Source of the DNA: Arthrobacter horti
GTDB lineage: Bacteria; Actinomycetota; Actinomycetes; Actinomycetales; Micrococcaceae
Assembly: GCF_030731045.1 (NCBI RefSeq)
Contig: NZ_JAVALS010000005.1
Coordinates: 1-64,000, forward strand
Length of the DNA: 64,000 bases
Reading direction: 5' to 3'
The position numbers and the translations under genes were made by a program. Shown one piece after another: positions 44,219 to 52,494 of the stretch (positions are counted from its first letter, which is position 1; each line of letters begins with the position of its first letter). Below the pieces are notes generated by a model. It was not told the origin of the DNA, did no database searches, and was given only the letters and a program-made list of their open reading frames with translations.

Positions 44219-45304
44219 TCAGGCGTCGAAGTCCACCGTGACTGCCTCGCCCACCGGGTACGTCTGGCAGGTGAGGACGAAGCCATCCGCCACCTCGGCC
44301 GGTTCCAGGGCGTAGTTGCGGACCATGTCCACCTCGCCGGCGCAGACCTTGGCGCGGCACGTGCCGCAGACGCCGCCCTTGCAGGCGAAGGGGAGGTCGG
44401 TCCGGCTCAGCTGGGCGGAGTCAAGGATGGTCATGTCCCGCTGCATGGCGGTGGTGGTGCTGCGGCCGTCCAAAGTGACGGTGACCTCGCTGGTCTCGCC
44501 CTCGGCCACCCGCTCCACGTGCCGCAACTCGGGCGGCGGCTCGTCCACATAGAAGAGTTCGAAGTGCACGCGCTCCTTGGGGACTCCCAGCTCGTCCAGG
44601 ACGGCCCGGGCGTCCGTCAGCATGGCGAACGGCCCGCAGAGCCACACGTGGTCCATGTCCTGCACCGGGATCAGCTCGGTGAGGATGCGGCGCAGCCGGT
44701 TCGCGTCCAGGCGGCCGGAGAACAGTTCCACGTCGCGGGGTTCGCGGGACAGGATGTGGATGAGGTCCAGCTGGCGGTGGTACTCGTCCTTGAGGTCCGC
44801 CAGTTCCTCGGCGAACATCACCGTGTTGGTGTGGCGGTTGCCGTAGAGGAGGCTCACGGAGGCGTCCGGGTGGCTGAGCACCGTGGCGGCGATGGAGAGC
44901 ATCGGGGTGATGCCGGATCCGGCGGCGATGCAGAGATTGCGGCCGGCCTGGTCCGGGCGGGCACGGAAGCTGCCGCTCGGGGGCTGGACCTCGATCACGT
45001 CGCCGGGGCGCACCTGGCGCACCAGCCAGCCGGAGAACAGCCCGTCCGGGATCTCGCGGACGCCGATGCGGGGCGCGGCGCCGGCCGGCGAGCAGATCGA
45101 GTACGTGCGGCGGTGCTCCACGCCGTCGATCACGCGGCGCAGCGTCAGCGACTGGCCGGCGTCGAAGTCGAACAGCTCGGCGAGGTCCGCCGGGACGTCG
45201 AAGGTGACCGCGGCGGAATCGTCCGTGAGGGATTCGACGGCGGAGACCGTCAGGGCGTGGAAGGCCGTACGCCGGCCGGTGTCCAGGTCTGCGGTGACGG
45301 TCAT
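44219..45304 (-). CDS. paaE: Phenylacetyl-CoA epoxidase reductase subunit PaaE
   Basis: A 361-residue NADPH-dependent reductase that passes electrons to the PaaAC oxygenase. Order: FAD domain (SLTLRRVIDGVEHRRTYSICS, with the RxYS motif), NAD(P) domain (CIAAGSGITPMLSIAATVL, WLCGPFAML), and a C-terminal plant-type [2Fe-2S] ferredoxin with CKGGVCGTCRAKV and a last cysteine in LTCQTYP. The ATG is 1 bp past the paaD stop, with AAGGAG overlapping the end of paaD. Confidence 0.95.
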   Translation of the reverse strand: MTVTADLDTGRRTAFHALTVSAVESLTDDSAAVTFDVPADLAELFDFDAGQSLTLRRVIDGVEHRRTYSICSPAGAAPRIGVREIPDGLFSGWLVRQVRPGDVIEVQPPSGSFRARPDQAGRNLCIAAGSGITPMLSIAATVLSHPDASVSLLYGNRHTNTVMFAEELADLKDEYHRQLDLIHILSREPRDVELFSGRLDANRLRRILTELIPVQDMDHVWLCGPFAMLTDARAVLDELGVPKERVHFELFYVDEPPPELRHVERVAEGETSEVTVTLDGRSTTTAMQRDMTILDSAQLSRTDLPFACKGGVCGTCRAKVCAGEVDMVRNYALEPAEVADGFVLTCQTYPVGEAVTVDFDA

Positions 45305-45305
45305 G

Positions 45306-45818
45306 TCAGATCTCCTTCACGTGGTCGAAGGGTTCCAGGCAAGCGCGGCAGCGGTACATGGCCTTGCAGGCGGTGGAGCCGAATTCGGAGTTGAGCTCGA
45401 CGTCGGCGCTGCCGCACTGCGGGCAGCGGACGGCACGCCGGGTGGGCAGGAGGCTGATGGTCACGGGCCCGGAGCGCCGGGGCGCGGGACCGGGCGGGGA
45501 GATGCCCGCCTCGGCGAGCGCGGCGCGGCCTTCCGGGGTGATCCAGTCGGTGGTCCAGGCGGGTTCCAGCGCCACACGCACCCGGGCGTCTGCGAAGCCG
45601 GCGTCTTGCAGTTCGCGCATCAGATCGTCCCGCATGGCGGCCATGGCCGGGCACCCCGAGTAGGTCGGCGTGATCGCGGCGACCACCGCGCCGTCGTCGT
45701 CCACTGTGACGTCCCGCAGGACACCCAGGTCGATCAGCGTCAGCATGGGCAGCTCCGGGTCCACAACGCGCCCGGCCGCGGCCCAGGCCCTCTCGAGCGT
45801 CTCGGCACGGCTGGTCAT
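45306..45818 (-). CDS. paaD: Phenylacetyl-CoA epoxidase assembly protein PaaD
   Basis: A 170-residue PaaD protein, with an N-terminal DUF59/MIP18-like domain (VDPELPMLTLIDLGVLRDVTVDDDG, ITPTYSGCPAMAAMRDDL, cysteine conserved) and a C-terminal zinc-ribbon-like segment with two CxxC pairs (VRCPQCGSADVEL, MYRCRACLEPF). It is thought to help mature Fe-S or iron centres of the complex. The ATG at 45818 lies 5 bp after the paaC stop. The longer open frame to 46544 runs antisense through paaC coding sequence in another frame and is rejected. Confidence 0.92.
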   Translation of the reverse strand: MTSRAETLERAWAAAGRVVDPELPMLTLIDLGVLRDVTVDDDGAVVAAITPTYSGCPAMAAMRDDLMRELQDAGFADARVRVALEPAWTTDWITPEGRAALAEAGISPPGPAPRRSGPVTISLLPTRRAVRCPQCGSADVELNSEFGSTACKAMYRCRACLEPFDHVKEI

Positions 45819-45823
45819 GGCGA

Positions 45824-46759
45824 TCACCAGAGGCCGTCCGGGTGGGCGCGGGCCACCACCTGCATCTCGGCGAGCATGAGACTGAGGGCTTCCGTGTGGC
45901 GGCCGTCGCGGCCGGTCTTGCCCTGGACCCCGGCGAGCGGCCGGGCTTCGGGACGGGTGACCCCGCTGGCGTCGAAGACGTGGTCCAGGACGGACAGCAC
46001 CTCCTCCTGTACGGAGGCCGGGTCCACGCCGGCACCGGAGGCGGCGACGGCGCGCTCCACAGGGTGGGTGGCGAAGAGTTCGGCGGTCAGCGGCCAGAGC
46101 CCGTCCAGCGCGGAGAGCAGACGACGGCGGGATTCCTCGGTGCCCTGCGCGAGGGTCAGGAACCAGCGGCCCACGAAGTCGCGGTGGTAGCTGAGCTCCT
46201 TGACGCCCTTGGCGGCGACGGCGGCCAGGACCGCGTCGCGGCTGTGCGCGAGGCGTTCGAAGAGGGCCAGCCGCCAGGTGGAGAAGATCAGGATCCGGGT
46301 GATGATCTCGGCGAAGTCGCCGTTGGGGACCTCGGCGAGGCGGACGTTGCGGAAGTGCAGATCGTCGCGGAAGAACGCGAGCCTGTCCTCGTCCGGGACC
46401 GGGGAGCCCTCCGGGAGTTGCGGGACCGCGGCGGGGTCGGCCGCGGCGGCACGGGCCAGCAGGAGGCGGGCCTGGCCGAGGAGGTCCAGGGCGATGTTGG
46501 CCAGCGCGATGTCCTCCTCCAGATCGGGGGCGTTGCTGCACCATTCGGAGATGCGCTGGGAGAACACCAGCGCATCGTCGCCCAGCATCAGGCAGTAGGC
46601 GGCGAGCTCCGCGGCGTCGACGCCTTCGGGCACGGTGGTGTCCACGCCCGCAAGCGGGTCTTCGAAATCCGTTCCGAAGGCCCAGTGGGCGTCGTTGACC
46701 AGCAGGCCGGCATAGGCGTTGTCGTGCTCGCCCTCGGTGTGCGTGTGTACTTCAGCCAT
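45824..46759 (-). CDS. paaC: Phenylacetyl-CoA epoxidase structural subunit PaaC
   Basis: A 311-residue ferritin-fold partner of PaaA. Helices such as DDALVFSQRISEWCSNAPDLEEDIALANIALDLLGQARLLL and VKELSYHRDFVGRWFLTLAQGTEESRRRLLSALDGLW match PaaC; it keeps the fold but is not the catalytic subunit. The start at 46759 (MAEVHTH) is chosen because GGAGGAG lies just upstream; the frame is open to 46780 but without a better site. It lies 17 bp after paaB. Confidence 0.93.
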   Translation of the reverse strand: MAEVHTHTEGEHDNAYAGLLVNDAHWAFGTDFEDPLAGVDTTVPEGVDAAELAAYCLMLGDDALVFSQRISEWCSNAPDLEEDIALANIALDLLGQARLLLARAAAADPAAVPQLPEGSPVPDEDRLAFFRDDLHFRNVRLAEVPNGDFAEIITRILIFSTWRLALFERLAHSRDAVLAAVAAKGVKELSYHRDFVGRWFLTLAQGTEESRRRLLSALDGLWPLTAELFATHPVERAVAASGAGVDPASVQEEVLSVLDHVFDASGVTRPEARPLAGVQGKTGRDGRHTEALSLMLAEMQVVARAHPDGLW

Positions 46760-46776
46760 CGTGTTCTCCTCCTCCC

Positions 46777-47073
46777 TCACATGTGGGGGACGTTGTCCGG
46801 GATCTCGTAGAAGGTGGGGTGGCGGTAGGCCTTGTCGCCGCTGGGGGCGAAGAGCGGGTCCTTCTCCCCCGGGCTGGAAGCGATGATCTCGGTGGACGGG
46901 ACCACCCAGATGCTCACGCCCTCATTGCGCCGGGTGTAGACGTCCCGGGCGTGGCGGAGGGCCATCTGGCCGTCCGCGGCGTGCACGGAGCCGACGTGGA
47001 CGTGGTTCAGGCCGCGCTTGCCGCGGATGAACACCTCATACAGCGGCCATTCGCTGCGGATCTGCCCGCTCAT
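46777..47073 (-). CDS. paaB: Phenylacetyl-CoA epoxidase subunit PaaB
   Basis: A 98-residue small subunit that bridges PaaAC heterodimers. [50 protein letters not shown] is the PaaB signature. The ATG overlaps the paaA stop (ATGA). The frame is open further upstream inside paaA but that part has no PaaB character. Confidence 0.95.
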   Translation of the reverse strand: MSGQIRSEWPLYEVFIRGKRGLNHVHVGSVHAADGQMALRHARDVYTRRNEGVSIWVVPSTEIIASSPGEKDPLFAPSGDKAYRHPTFYEIPDNVPHM

Positions 47074-48020
47074 GCGTGGTTCTCCTTGCTTTCCTTGGCG
47101 GCGAAGGCGAGGGCGGCTTCGCGTACCCAGGCCCCTTCGTCCCAGGCCCGCTTGCGGTGGGCCAGCCGTTGGGCGTTGCAGGGGCCGTTGCCCTTGACCA
47201 CGTCCCAGAACTCGTCCCAGTCCGGGGTGCCGAAATCGTAGTGGCCGCGTTCGGCGTTCCACTTCAGCTCGGGGTCCGGGAAGGTCACGCCGAGGGCTTC
47301 GGCCTGCGGGACGGACATGTCCACGAACTTCTGGCGGAGCTCGTCGTTGGTGTGGGTCTTGATGCCCCAGGCCATGGACTGCTCGGTGTTGGGCGAGGCG
47401 TCATCCGGCGGGCCGAACATCATCAAGGCCGGCCACCAGAAGCGGTTCACAGACTCCTGGACCATGTCCCGCTGCTCCTGGGTGCCGCGCATCATGGTCA
47501 TGAGGAGTTCGAAGCCCTGCCGCTGGTGGAAGGACTCCTCCTTGCAGATCCGGATCATGGCCCGGCCGTAGGGGCCGAAGGAGGTACGGCAGAGGGGCAC
47601 CTGGTTGCAGATGGCCGCGCCGTCCACCAGCCACCCGATGGTTCCCACGTCGGTGTAGGAGAGGGTGGGGTAGTTGAAGATCGAGGAGTACTTCTGCTTG
47701 CCCGCGATCAGGAGCTCGGTGAGCTCGTTGCGGGAGGTTCCCAGGGTCTCCGCGGCGGAGTAGAGGTAGAGCCCGTGGCCGGCCTCGTCCTGGACCTTGG
47801 CCAGGAGGATGGCCTTGCGGCGCAGGGACGGGGCCCGGCCGATCCAGTTGCCTTCCGGCTGCATGCCGATGATCTCCGAGTGGGCGTGCTGGGCCACCTG
47901 GCGGATCAGGGTCTTCCGGTAGGCCTCCGGCATCCAATCCCGGGGTTCGATCCGGTCCTTGTGGCCCACGATGGCTTCGAATTCGGCTTCGAGCTGGGGC
48001 TCGGCGACGGCGGATGACAT
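47070..48020 (-). CDS. paaA: Phenylacetyl-CoA epoxidase catalytic subunit PaaA
   Basis: A 316-residue diiron oxygenase subunit that forms the 1,2-epoxide of phenylacetyl-CoA. It has [31 protein letters not shown] and [22 protein letters not shown] (diiron ligands in DEAGH), plus [17 protein letters not shown] (second ligand pair E..H). AGGAGGT lies just before the ATG. It is the first gene of the ten-gene operon 48020 to 40157, transcribed divergently from paaZ across a 115-bp regulatory region that carries the TetR-type motif. Confidence 0.96.
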   Translation of the reverse strand: MSSAVAEPQLEAEFEAIVGHKDRIEPRDWMPEAYRKTLIRQVAQHAHSEIIGMQPEGNWIGRAPSLRRKAILLAKVQDEAGHGLYLYSAAETLGTSRNELTELLIAGKQKYSSIFNYPTLSYTDVGTIGWLVDGAAICNQVPLCRTSFGPYGRAMIRICKEESFHQRQGFELLMTMMRGTQEQRDMVQESVNRFWWPALMMFGPPDDASPNTEQSMAWGIKTHTNDELRQKFVDMSVPQAEALGVTFPDPELKWNAERGHYDFGTPDWDEFWDVVKGNGPCNAQRLAHRKRAWDEGAWVREAALAFAAKESKENHA

Positions 48021-48047
48021 GGCACCTCCTGAGGGTCTGAGCTATTT

Positions 48048-48065
48048 ACTGACCGAACATTCTGT
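48048..48065. promoter_or_regulatory. TetR-type operator candidate between paaA and paaZ
   Basis: ACTGACCGAACATTCTGT lies in the divergent paaA/paaZ promoter region and is 16-of-18 identical to a site before paaK (53852). The ends are partly palindromic (ACTGA with TC.GT). One site here could control both transcription units. Confidence 0.6.
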
Positions 48066-48135
48066 ACTACTGTGGCACAGGACACACGGCTTGCGCAATG
48101 GCCTGCCGACAGGAGAAAAGCGAAAGGACTTCCCC

Positions 48136-50187
48136 ATGAGCCCACTGCTGGAAAGCTACGCCGCAGGACGCTGGTTCCAGGCGGAGGACGCCGGCCAGCC
48201 GCTGCTGGACGCCGTGACGGGCCAGGAGGTCGCCCGGGTGTCCACCACGGGGCTGGACTACGCGGCCATGGTGGCCCACGGCCGTGAGGTGGGCGGCCCG
48301 GCCGTCCGGAAGCTGACGTTCCACGAGCGGGCGCTGCTCCTGAAGGAGGTGGCCCTGCACCTGGGACAGTTCAAGGACGAGTTCTACGCGCTCTCCTTCC
48401 GCACCGGCGCCACCAAGCGCGACTCCTTCGTGGACATCGATGGTGGCATCGGCACGATGTTCTCCTATGCGAGCAAGGGACGCCGGGAACTGCCCAACGA
48501 CACGGTGGTACTCGACGGCGGGACGGAGCCACTGAGCCGCAACGGCACCTTCGTGGGCCAGCACCTCTACACTTCCCGCACCGGCGTCGCCGTGCAGATC
48601 AACGCCTTCAACTTCCCCGTCTGGGGCATGCTGGAGAAGCTGGCCCCGGCGTTCCTGGCCGGGCTGCCGAGCATCGTCAAGCCGGCCAGCCAGACCTCTT
48701 ATCTCACCGAGGCCGTGGTCCGCCGGATCATCGAGTCCGGGATTCTGCCGGAAGGTTCGCTGCAGCTGATCAGCGGCAGTGCGGGCGATCTCCTGGACCA
48801 GCTGGGCGAGCAGGATTCCGTGGACTTCACGGGCTCCGCGTCCACGGCGGACATCCTGCGCAAGCACCCGGCCGTGCTGGAGCGCGGGGTGCGCCTGGGA
48901 GTCGAGGCGGACTCGCTGAACTGCTCCATCCTGGGCCTGGACGTCACGCCGGAGGACCCGGAGTTCGAGCTGTTCATCAAGGGCGTGGTGGCGGAGATGA
49001 CCGTCAAGGCCGGCCAGAAGTGCACGGCCATCCGCCGCGCCATCGTGCCCCAGGCACTGACGTCCGCGGTCATCGAGGCGCTCAGCGCCCGCCTGGCGAA
49101 GACCGTGGTGGGCGATCCCGCGGACGAGTCGGTGCGCATGGGCGCGCTCGCCAGCCTGGGACAGCGCGAGGAGGTCCGGAAGGCGATCACCGAGCTGCGG
49201 CGCGGCGCCGACGTCGTCTTCGGCGACCCCGATCACGTCGAGACGGTGGGCGCGGACGCGCAGGCGGGCGCCTTCCTCTCCCCCGTGCTGCTCAAGGCGC
49301 ACGACGGCGCGAGCGAGCCACACGACGTCGAGCCCTTCGGCCCGGTCAGCACCGTGTTCTCCTACCGGACCACCGAAGAGGCGATCGCGCTGGCGGCGCG
49401 CGGCAAGGGCAGCCTCGCGGCGTCGCTGGTGACGCACGACCCGCGGATCGCGCGGGAGGTCACGCTGGGGCTGGCGCCGTGGCACGGGCGCGTACTGGTG
49501 CTGGACCGCGACGACGCCGGCGAGTCGACCGGGCACGGCAGCCCCCTGCCGGTGCTGGTGCACGGCGGGCCGGGTCGCGCGGGCGGCGGCGAGGAGCTGG
49601 GCGGCATCCGCGGCGTGCTCCACCACATGCAGCGGACCGCGATCCAGGGGTCCCCGGACATGATCACGGCCATCACGGGCCGCTGGACCACGGGTTCCCG
49701 GCGTGAGGTGGGCGAAGTCCACCCGTTCCGGAAGAGCCTGGCGGAGCTGAAGATCGGCGACGGGATCAGCTCGAAGCCGCGCACAGTGACGCTGGCGGAC
49801 ATCGACCACTTCGCCGAGTTCACCGGGGACACGTTCTACGCCCACACGGACCCGGAGGCGGCGGCCGCCAACCCGCTGTTCGGCGGGATCGTGGCGCATG
49901 GCTACCTGGTGGTCTCGCTGGCCGCCGGCCTGTTCGTGGAGCCGAACCCGGGACCGGTGCTGGCGAACTTCGGCGTGGACAATCTGCGCTTCCTGACCCC
50001 GGTGAAGGCCGGTGACTCGATCGCCGTGGAGCTGACGGTCAAGCAGATCACACCGCGCAATTCGGCCGACTACGGCGAGGTCCGCTGGGACGCCGTAGTG
50101 AAGAATCAGGACGGCGAGAACGTGGCGACGTACGACGTGCTCACGCTCGTGGCGAAGGAACAGGCTCTCAGCGCGGGCCAGGGCTGA
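48136..50187 (+). CDS. paaZ: Bifunctional oxepin-CoA hydrolase / 3-oxo-5,6-dehydrosuberyl-CoA semialdehyde dehydrogenase PaaZ
   Basis: A 683-residue two-domain enzyme that opens the oxepin ring and oxidises the resulting aldehyde. The N-terminal aldehyde dehydrogenase (about 1-520) has INAFNFPVWGMLEKLAPAFLAGLPSIVKPAS, GVEADSLN and the catalytic cysteine in VKAGQKCTAIRR. The C-terminal MaoC-type hydratase (about 545-683) has FAEFTGDTFYAHTDPEAA and GGIVAHGYLVVSLAAGL with the catalytic Asp/His. The length matches E. coli PaaZ. GAAAGGA lies 7 bases before the ATG. It is followed after 2 bp by a TetR gene. Confidence 0.95.
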   Translation: MSPLLESYAAGRWFQAEDAGQPLLDAVTGQEVARVSTTGLDYAAMVAHGREVGGPAVRKLTFHERALLLKEVALHLGQFKDEFYALSFRTGATKRDSFVDIDGGIGTMFSYASKGRRELPNDTVVLDGGTEPLSRNGTFVGQHLYTSRTGVAVQINAFNFPVWGMLEKLAPAFLAGLPSIVKPASQTSYLTEAVVRRIIESGILPEGSLQLISGSAGDLLDQLGEQDSVDFTGSASTADILRKHPAVLERGVRLGVEADSLNCSILGLDVTPEDPEFELFIKGVVAEMTVKAGQKCTAIRRAIVPQALTSAVIEALSARLAKTVVGDPADESVRMGALASLGQREEVRKAITELRRGADVVFGDPDHVETVGADAQAGAFLSPVLLKAHDGASEPHDVEPFGPVSTVFSYRTTEEAIALAARGKGSLAASLVTHDPRIAREVTLGLAPWHGRVLVLDRDDAGESTGHGSPLPVLVHGGPGRAGGGEELGGIRGVLHHMQRTAIQGSPDMITAITGRWTTGSRREVGEVHPFRKSLAELKIGDGISSKPRTVTLADIDHFAEFTGDTFYAHTDPEAAAANPLFGGIVAHGYLVVSLAAGLFVEPNPGPVLANFGVDNLRFLTPVKAGDSIAVELTVKQITPRNSADYGEVRWDAVVKNQDGENVATYDVLTLVAKEQALSAGQG

Positions 50188-50189
50188 CC

Positions 50190-50780
50190 ATGTCCGTCAG
50201 TGCCGGCGTCCGCGAACCGTACACCCTGCAGCGCCTCCTGGATGTGGCGGTGCAGGTGTTCACCGAGCGCGGCTACGACGGCACGAGTTTCCAGCACCTG
50301 TCCCAGGCGTCGGGGCTGTCCAAGTCCTCGATCTATCACCACATCGAGGGCAAGGAACAGCTTCTGCGCCTGGGACTGGAGCAGGCGCTGGACCCGCTCA
50401 TGGCCACCATCACGGAGGCCGAGGCGTTGGGAGGCCCGGCGATCGGGCGGCTGGAGCACTTGGTCCGGAGGAACATCGAGATCCTGACCGAGCGGCTGCC
50501 GTACGTGACGCTGCTGCTCAACGTGCACGGCAACACGGAGACGGAGCGGTGGGCGCTGGAGCAGCGCCGCGCGTACAACAAGGCGGTGGCCGCCGTGGTG
50601 CAGGAGGCCGTGGATGAGGGCAGCCTCCGGGCCGATGTGGACGCGAAGACGACGGCGCGGCTGGTGTTCGGCATGATCAACTCGGTCCGCGAGTGGTACC
50701 GGCCGGGGCGGGGTACCTCTCCTGAGAAACTCGCGGATCAGGTCCTGGGGCTGCTCCTGGACGGGATCCGGGCGGGGTAG
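50190..50780 (+). CDS. TetR family regulator, PaaR-like (co-transcribed with paaZ)
   Basis: A 196-residue TetR protein with HTH LQRLLDVAVQVFTERGYDGTSFQHLSQASGLSKSSIYHHIEGKEQLL and an effector domain containing ILTERLPYVTLLLNVHGN and RLVFGMINSVREWYRP. It is paralogous to the regulator at 39525. Its ATG is 2 bp past the paaZ stop, so it is expressed with the pathway, as expected for a repressor released by phenylacetyl-CoA; the 18-bp motifs at 48048 and 53852 are the best candidates for its sites. Which of the two paralogues binds them cannot be told. Confidence 0.87.
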   Translation: MSVSAGVREPYTLQRLLDVAVQVFTERGYDGTSFQHLSQASGLSKSSIYHHIEGKEQLLRLGLEQALDPLMATITEAEALGGPAIGRLEHLVRRNIEILTERLPYVTLLLNVHGNTETERWALEQRRAYNKAVAAVVQEAVDEGSLRADVDAKTTARLVFGMINSVREWYRPGRGTSPEKLADQVLGLLLDGIRAG

Positions 50781-50841
50781 TTTGTGTGGGGAGTCCGCGC
50801 AGCAGGACTGCATCCGACCCCGCATCAGAAGGGTGCCAGTA

Positions 50842-51252
50842 ATGGGAGAAGTCTCCATCGGGCGACGAGGATCGTTGATCCTCAAGGCAGGGAATGACGA
50901 CAGGGCCCGATCGGGAGCCGTTGAATACCTCATGGTCACCCTCGTGGCCGAAGGGCTCACAAGCACCAGCCGCATCTATGACGTGAATGGATTCGGCACA
51001 CTGGTCGGTTACTTCGACGACCTGTCCCGCCATTGGCGAGGCTGGGATGGCTCGAAGATGTACGAGTCCTTGGAAGGCGATTTGCGAATATCGGCACGTC
51101 ACGATGGCCGTGTCCGGCTCGAGGTCACCCTCAATCAAATCCTCGGCGAAACCGAATGGCGCTGTCAGAGCACGATCATTCTTGACCCGGGCGAAGAACT
51201 CTCATTCGCGGCCGCCGCACTTCAGGAACTCCTGAATCCCGCCATTTCCTGA
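50842..51252 (+). CDS. DUF6228-like small protein
   Basis: A 136-residue protein with alternating strands: ...GRRGSLILKAGND, VEYLMVTLVAEGLTSTSRIYDV, LVGYFDDLSRHWRGWDGSKMYESLEGDLRISARHDGRVRLEVTL and a final helix ELSFAAAALQELLN. This matches the DUF6228 pattern (a W.GW...-..L.GDL motif and a beta-rich fold) as I know it. Function is unknown; such small beta-rich proteins are frequent near polymorphic toxin systems. The ATG at 50842 follows a GAAGGG site. Codon use is visibly less GC-biased than in the paa genes. Confidence 0.6.
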   Translation: MGEVSIGRRGSLILKAGNDDRARSGAVEYLMVTLVAEGLTSTSRIYDVNGFGTLVGYFDDLSRHWRGWDGSKMYESLEGDLRISARHDGRVRLEVTLNQILGETEWRCQSTIILDPGEELSFAAAALQELLNPAIS

Positions 51253-51268
51253 GTCTCATCCACGGGTG

Positions 51269-51699
51269 TCACTGCGGACTTCTCGGGCCCATCCGTCCGG
51301 TCTCATAAGCGCGGACACCTTCGGCTTCGAGCACGGCCAATCGGTCGGCAACTCCTTGCGATTCGTTCGGTCCGCACGACAATGCCGTCAAAGACGAAGT
51401 GAGAACATCAACAAGGCACCCTCTCGCCGCGAATTCCTCCGCTAGAGGGAACCAAGCCGATTCGTCGTCTGAATTGAGCAGGAAGAACCTGCAGGTGTCG
51501 TTGCCGGCATCATGCACATGACCCGTGGGACATTTGCCCCTTCCGCCGATTCAATGACGGAGATTCTGTCGCCCAGGTTGAGGCCATACACGGAGGCCGG
51601 AACGCCCAGGACCGTGGCACTTCCGTCCTCCTCGATTCGTCCGCTCAGCCCTTCCCAGGACGCAACACCACGATCGTCGTCGGGAACGCTAAACCATAC
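51269..51699 (-). pseudogene. Frameshifted DUF4265-like gene
   Basis: Two minus-strand frames join into one plausible protein. The 5' part (about 51699-51518) reads VWFSVPDDDRGVASWEG, ATVLGVPASVYGLNLGDRI and SVIESAEGANVPRV; the 3' part (51517-51269, another frame) continues HDAGNDTCRFFLLNSDDESAW, LAEEFAARGCLVDVL and ending in an Arg/Ser-rich tail. Together they follow the DUF4265 layout: VWF at the start, a GD strand, then N.T.R and GC. The shift is near 51517. There is also no start codon in frame between the stop at 51721-51723 and the VWF, so a second lesion, or a second shift near 51695 (ATGGTTTAG), is likely. A sequencing error cannot be excluded. Confidence 0.5.
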
Positions 51700-51747
51700 C
51701 GTCCCCGTCGCGGTCCGAGCCTACGGGACCAGCACACGGTTGGCTGC

Positions 51748-52383
51748 TCAGAGTGGGCCGGCTCCACGTACACCGGCCCGCAAGGATTCCAAGCGACAGA
51801 CCGTGTCATCGAAGACGTCACCCCGTACGATTTCCCATTCTTCGGAGCAGAGAAAAAACTCGAGGTGGTCAGACAGTTCCCCGCCCTGGGGCGCCAGATC
51901 GATGGCGAGCATTCGAGTGCCCTGTGGGATTCCCGTGGTGGGGTCAACAGCCCTCGCACCCAGGGACCGGATGCCAACCCAAGCCAATTTTCCGATGAGG
52001 ACATCTGACCTGTATTTCTGCTGATACAGTTCCAGTCCTTCAGGACGAGCCACCAAAAGGAAGGGAATGAAGCCTCTCGTCTTGACTGGCTTGAAGGGCC
52101 AGGATCGCAAGGGCGGCGCCATGAACCACGTCCAGCCCGCACAAACTACGAACGCGCCTGAATATGAGTCACGAGTCCGCACCGCCCTTCTGGCCTTGCC
52201 GCGACGGACTCCTGCCGCCAGTCCCCAGATGAGCAACGGGAACATCAACAGAACCGCGAATCCGGACATGTTCGCAGCGGTCGGGCCGAATCTGATGACG
52301 TCGCCGATCAGCCGATAGAGCGTGAAGGACAAGCAGACCAGGACAACCGCCCCGAACAGAATGACTTTTCCCCATCGGTTCAC
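51748..52383 (-). CDS. Membrane protein of unknown function
   Basis: A 211-residue protein. Two hydrophobic helices (KVILFGAVVLVCLSFTLYRLIG and MSGFAVLLMFPLLIWGLAAGV) are followed by a basic loop and a cytoplasmic domain of about 150 residues with strands (GFIPFLLVARPEGLELYQQKY, RMLAIDLAPQGG) suggestive of a PH-like or bPH domain, then DHLEFFLCSEEWEIV. I do not recognise the family. The GTG at 52383 with GGGGGAAA upstream is preferred to the open extension to 52437. It lies 48 bp upstream of the broken DUF4265-like gene on the same strand and may once have formed an operon with it. Confidence 0.6.
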   Translation of the reverse strand: MNRWGKVILFGAVVLVCLSFTLYRLIGDVIRFGPTAANMSGFAVLLMFPLLIWGLAAGVRRGKARRAVRTRDSYSGAFVVCAGWTWFMAPPLRSWPFKPVKTRGFIPFLLVARPEGLELYQQKYRSDVLIGKLAWVGIRSLGARAVDPTTGIPQGTRMLAIDLAPQGGELSDHLEFFLCSEEWEIVRGDVFDDTVCRLESLRAGVRGAGPL

Positions 52384-52448
52384 CGTTTCCCCCTCTGCTG
52401 CAGGTCCTGGAATTCCTTCTACCGCACTCCGGCCCAAGAGAAAAGTGT

Positions 52449-52478
52449 AGGGCGCCCCTCCACCTGGAGGGGCGCCCT
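52449..52478 (-). terminator. Intrinsic terminator of paaK
   Basis: On the minus strand a 14-bp perfect stem (AGGGCGCCCCTCCA and complement) with a 2-nt loop is followed by ACACTTTTC, so a T-run is present. It begins 17 bp after the paaK stop. Confidence 0.85.
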
Positions 52479-52494
52479 TCGCGTGACCGCAGCC

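Noticed and set aside
45306..46544. 412-residue version of PaaD
   Set aside because: The upstream part overlaps paaC in another frame and is Arg/Pro/Gly-rich; only the 170 residues from 45818 match PaaD.
51512..52024. 170-residue plus-strand ORF in the lower-GC insert
   Set aside because: It is Ser/Pro/Arg-rich with no domain features and lies antisense to the DUF4265-like remnant and the membrane protein, which both show real protein character.
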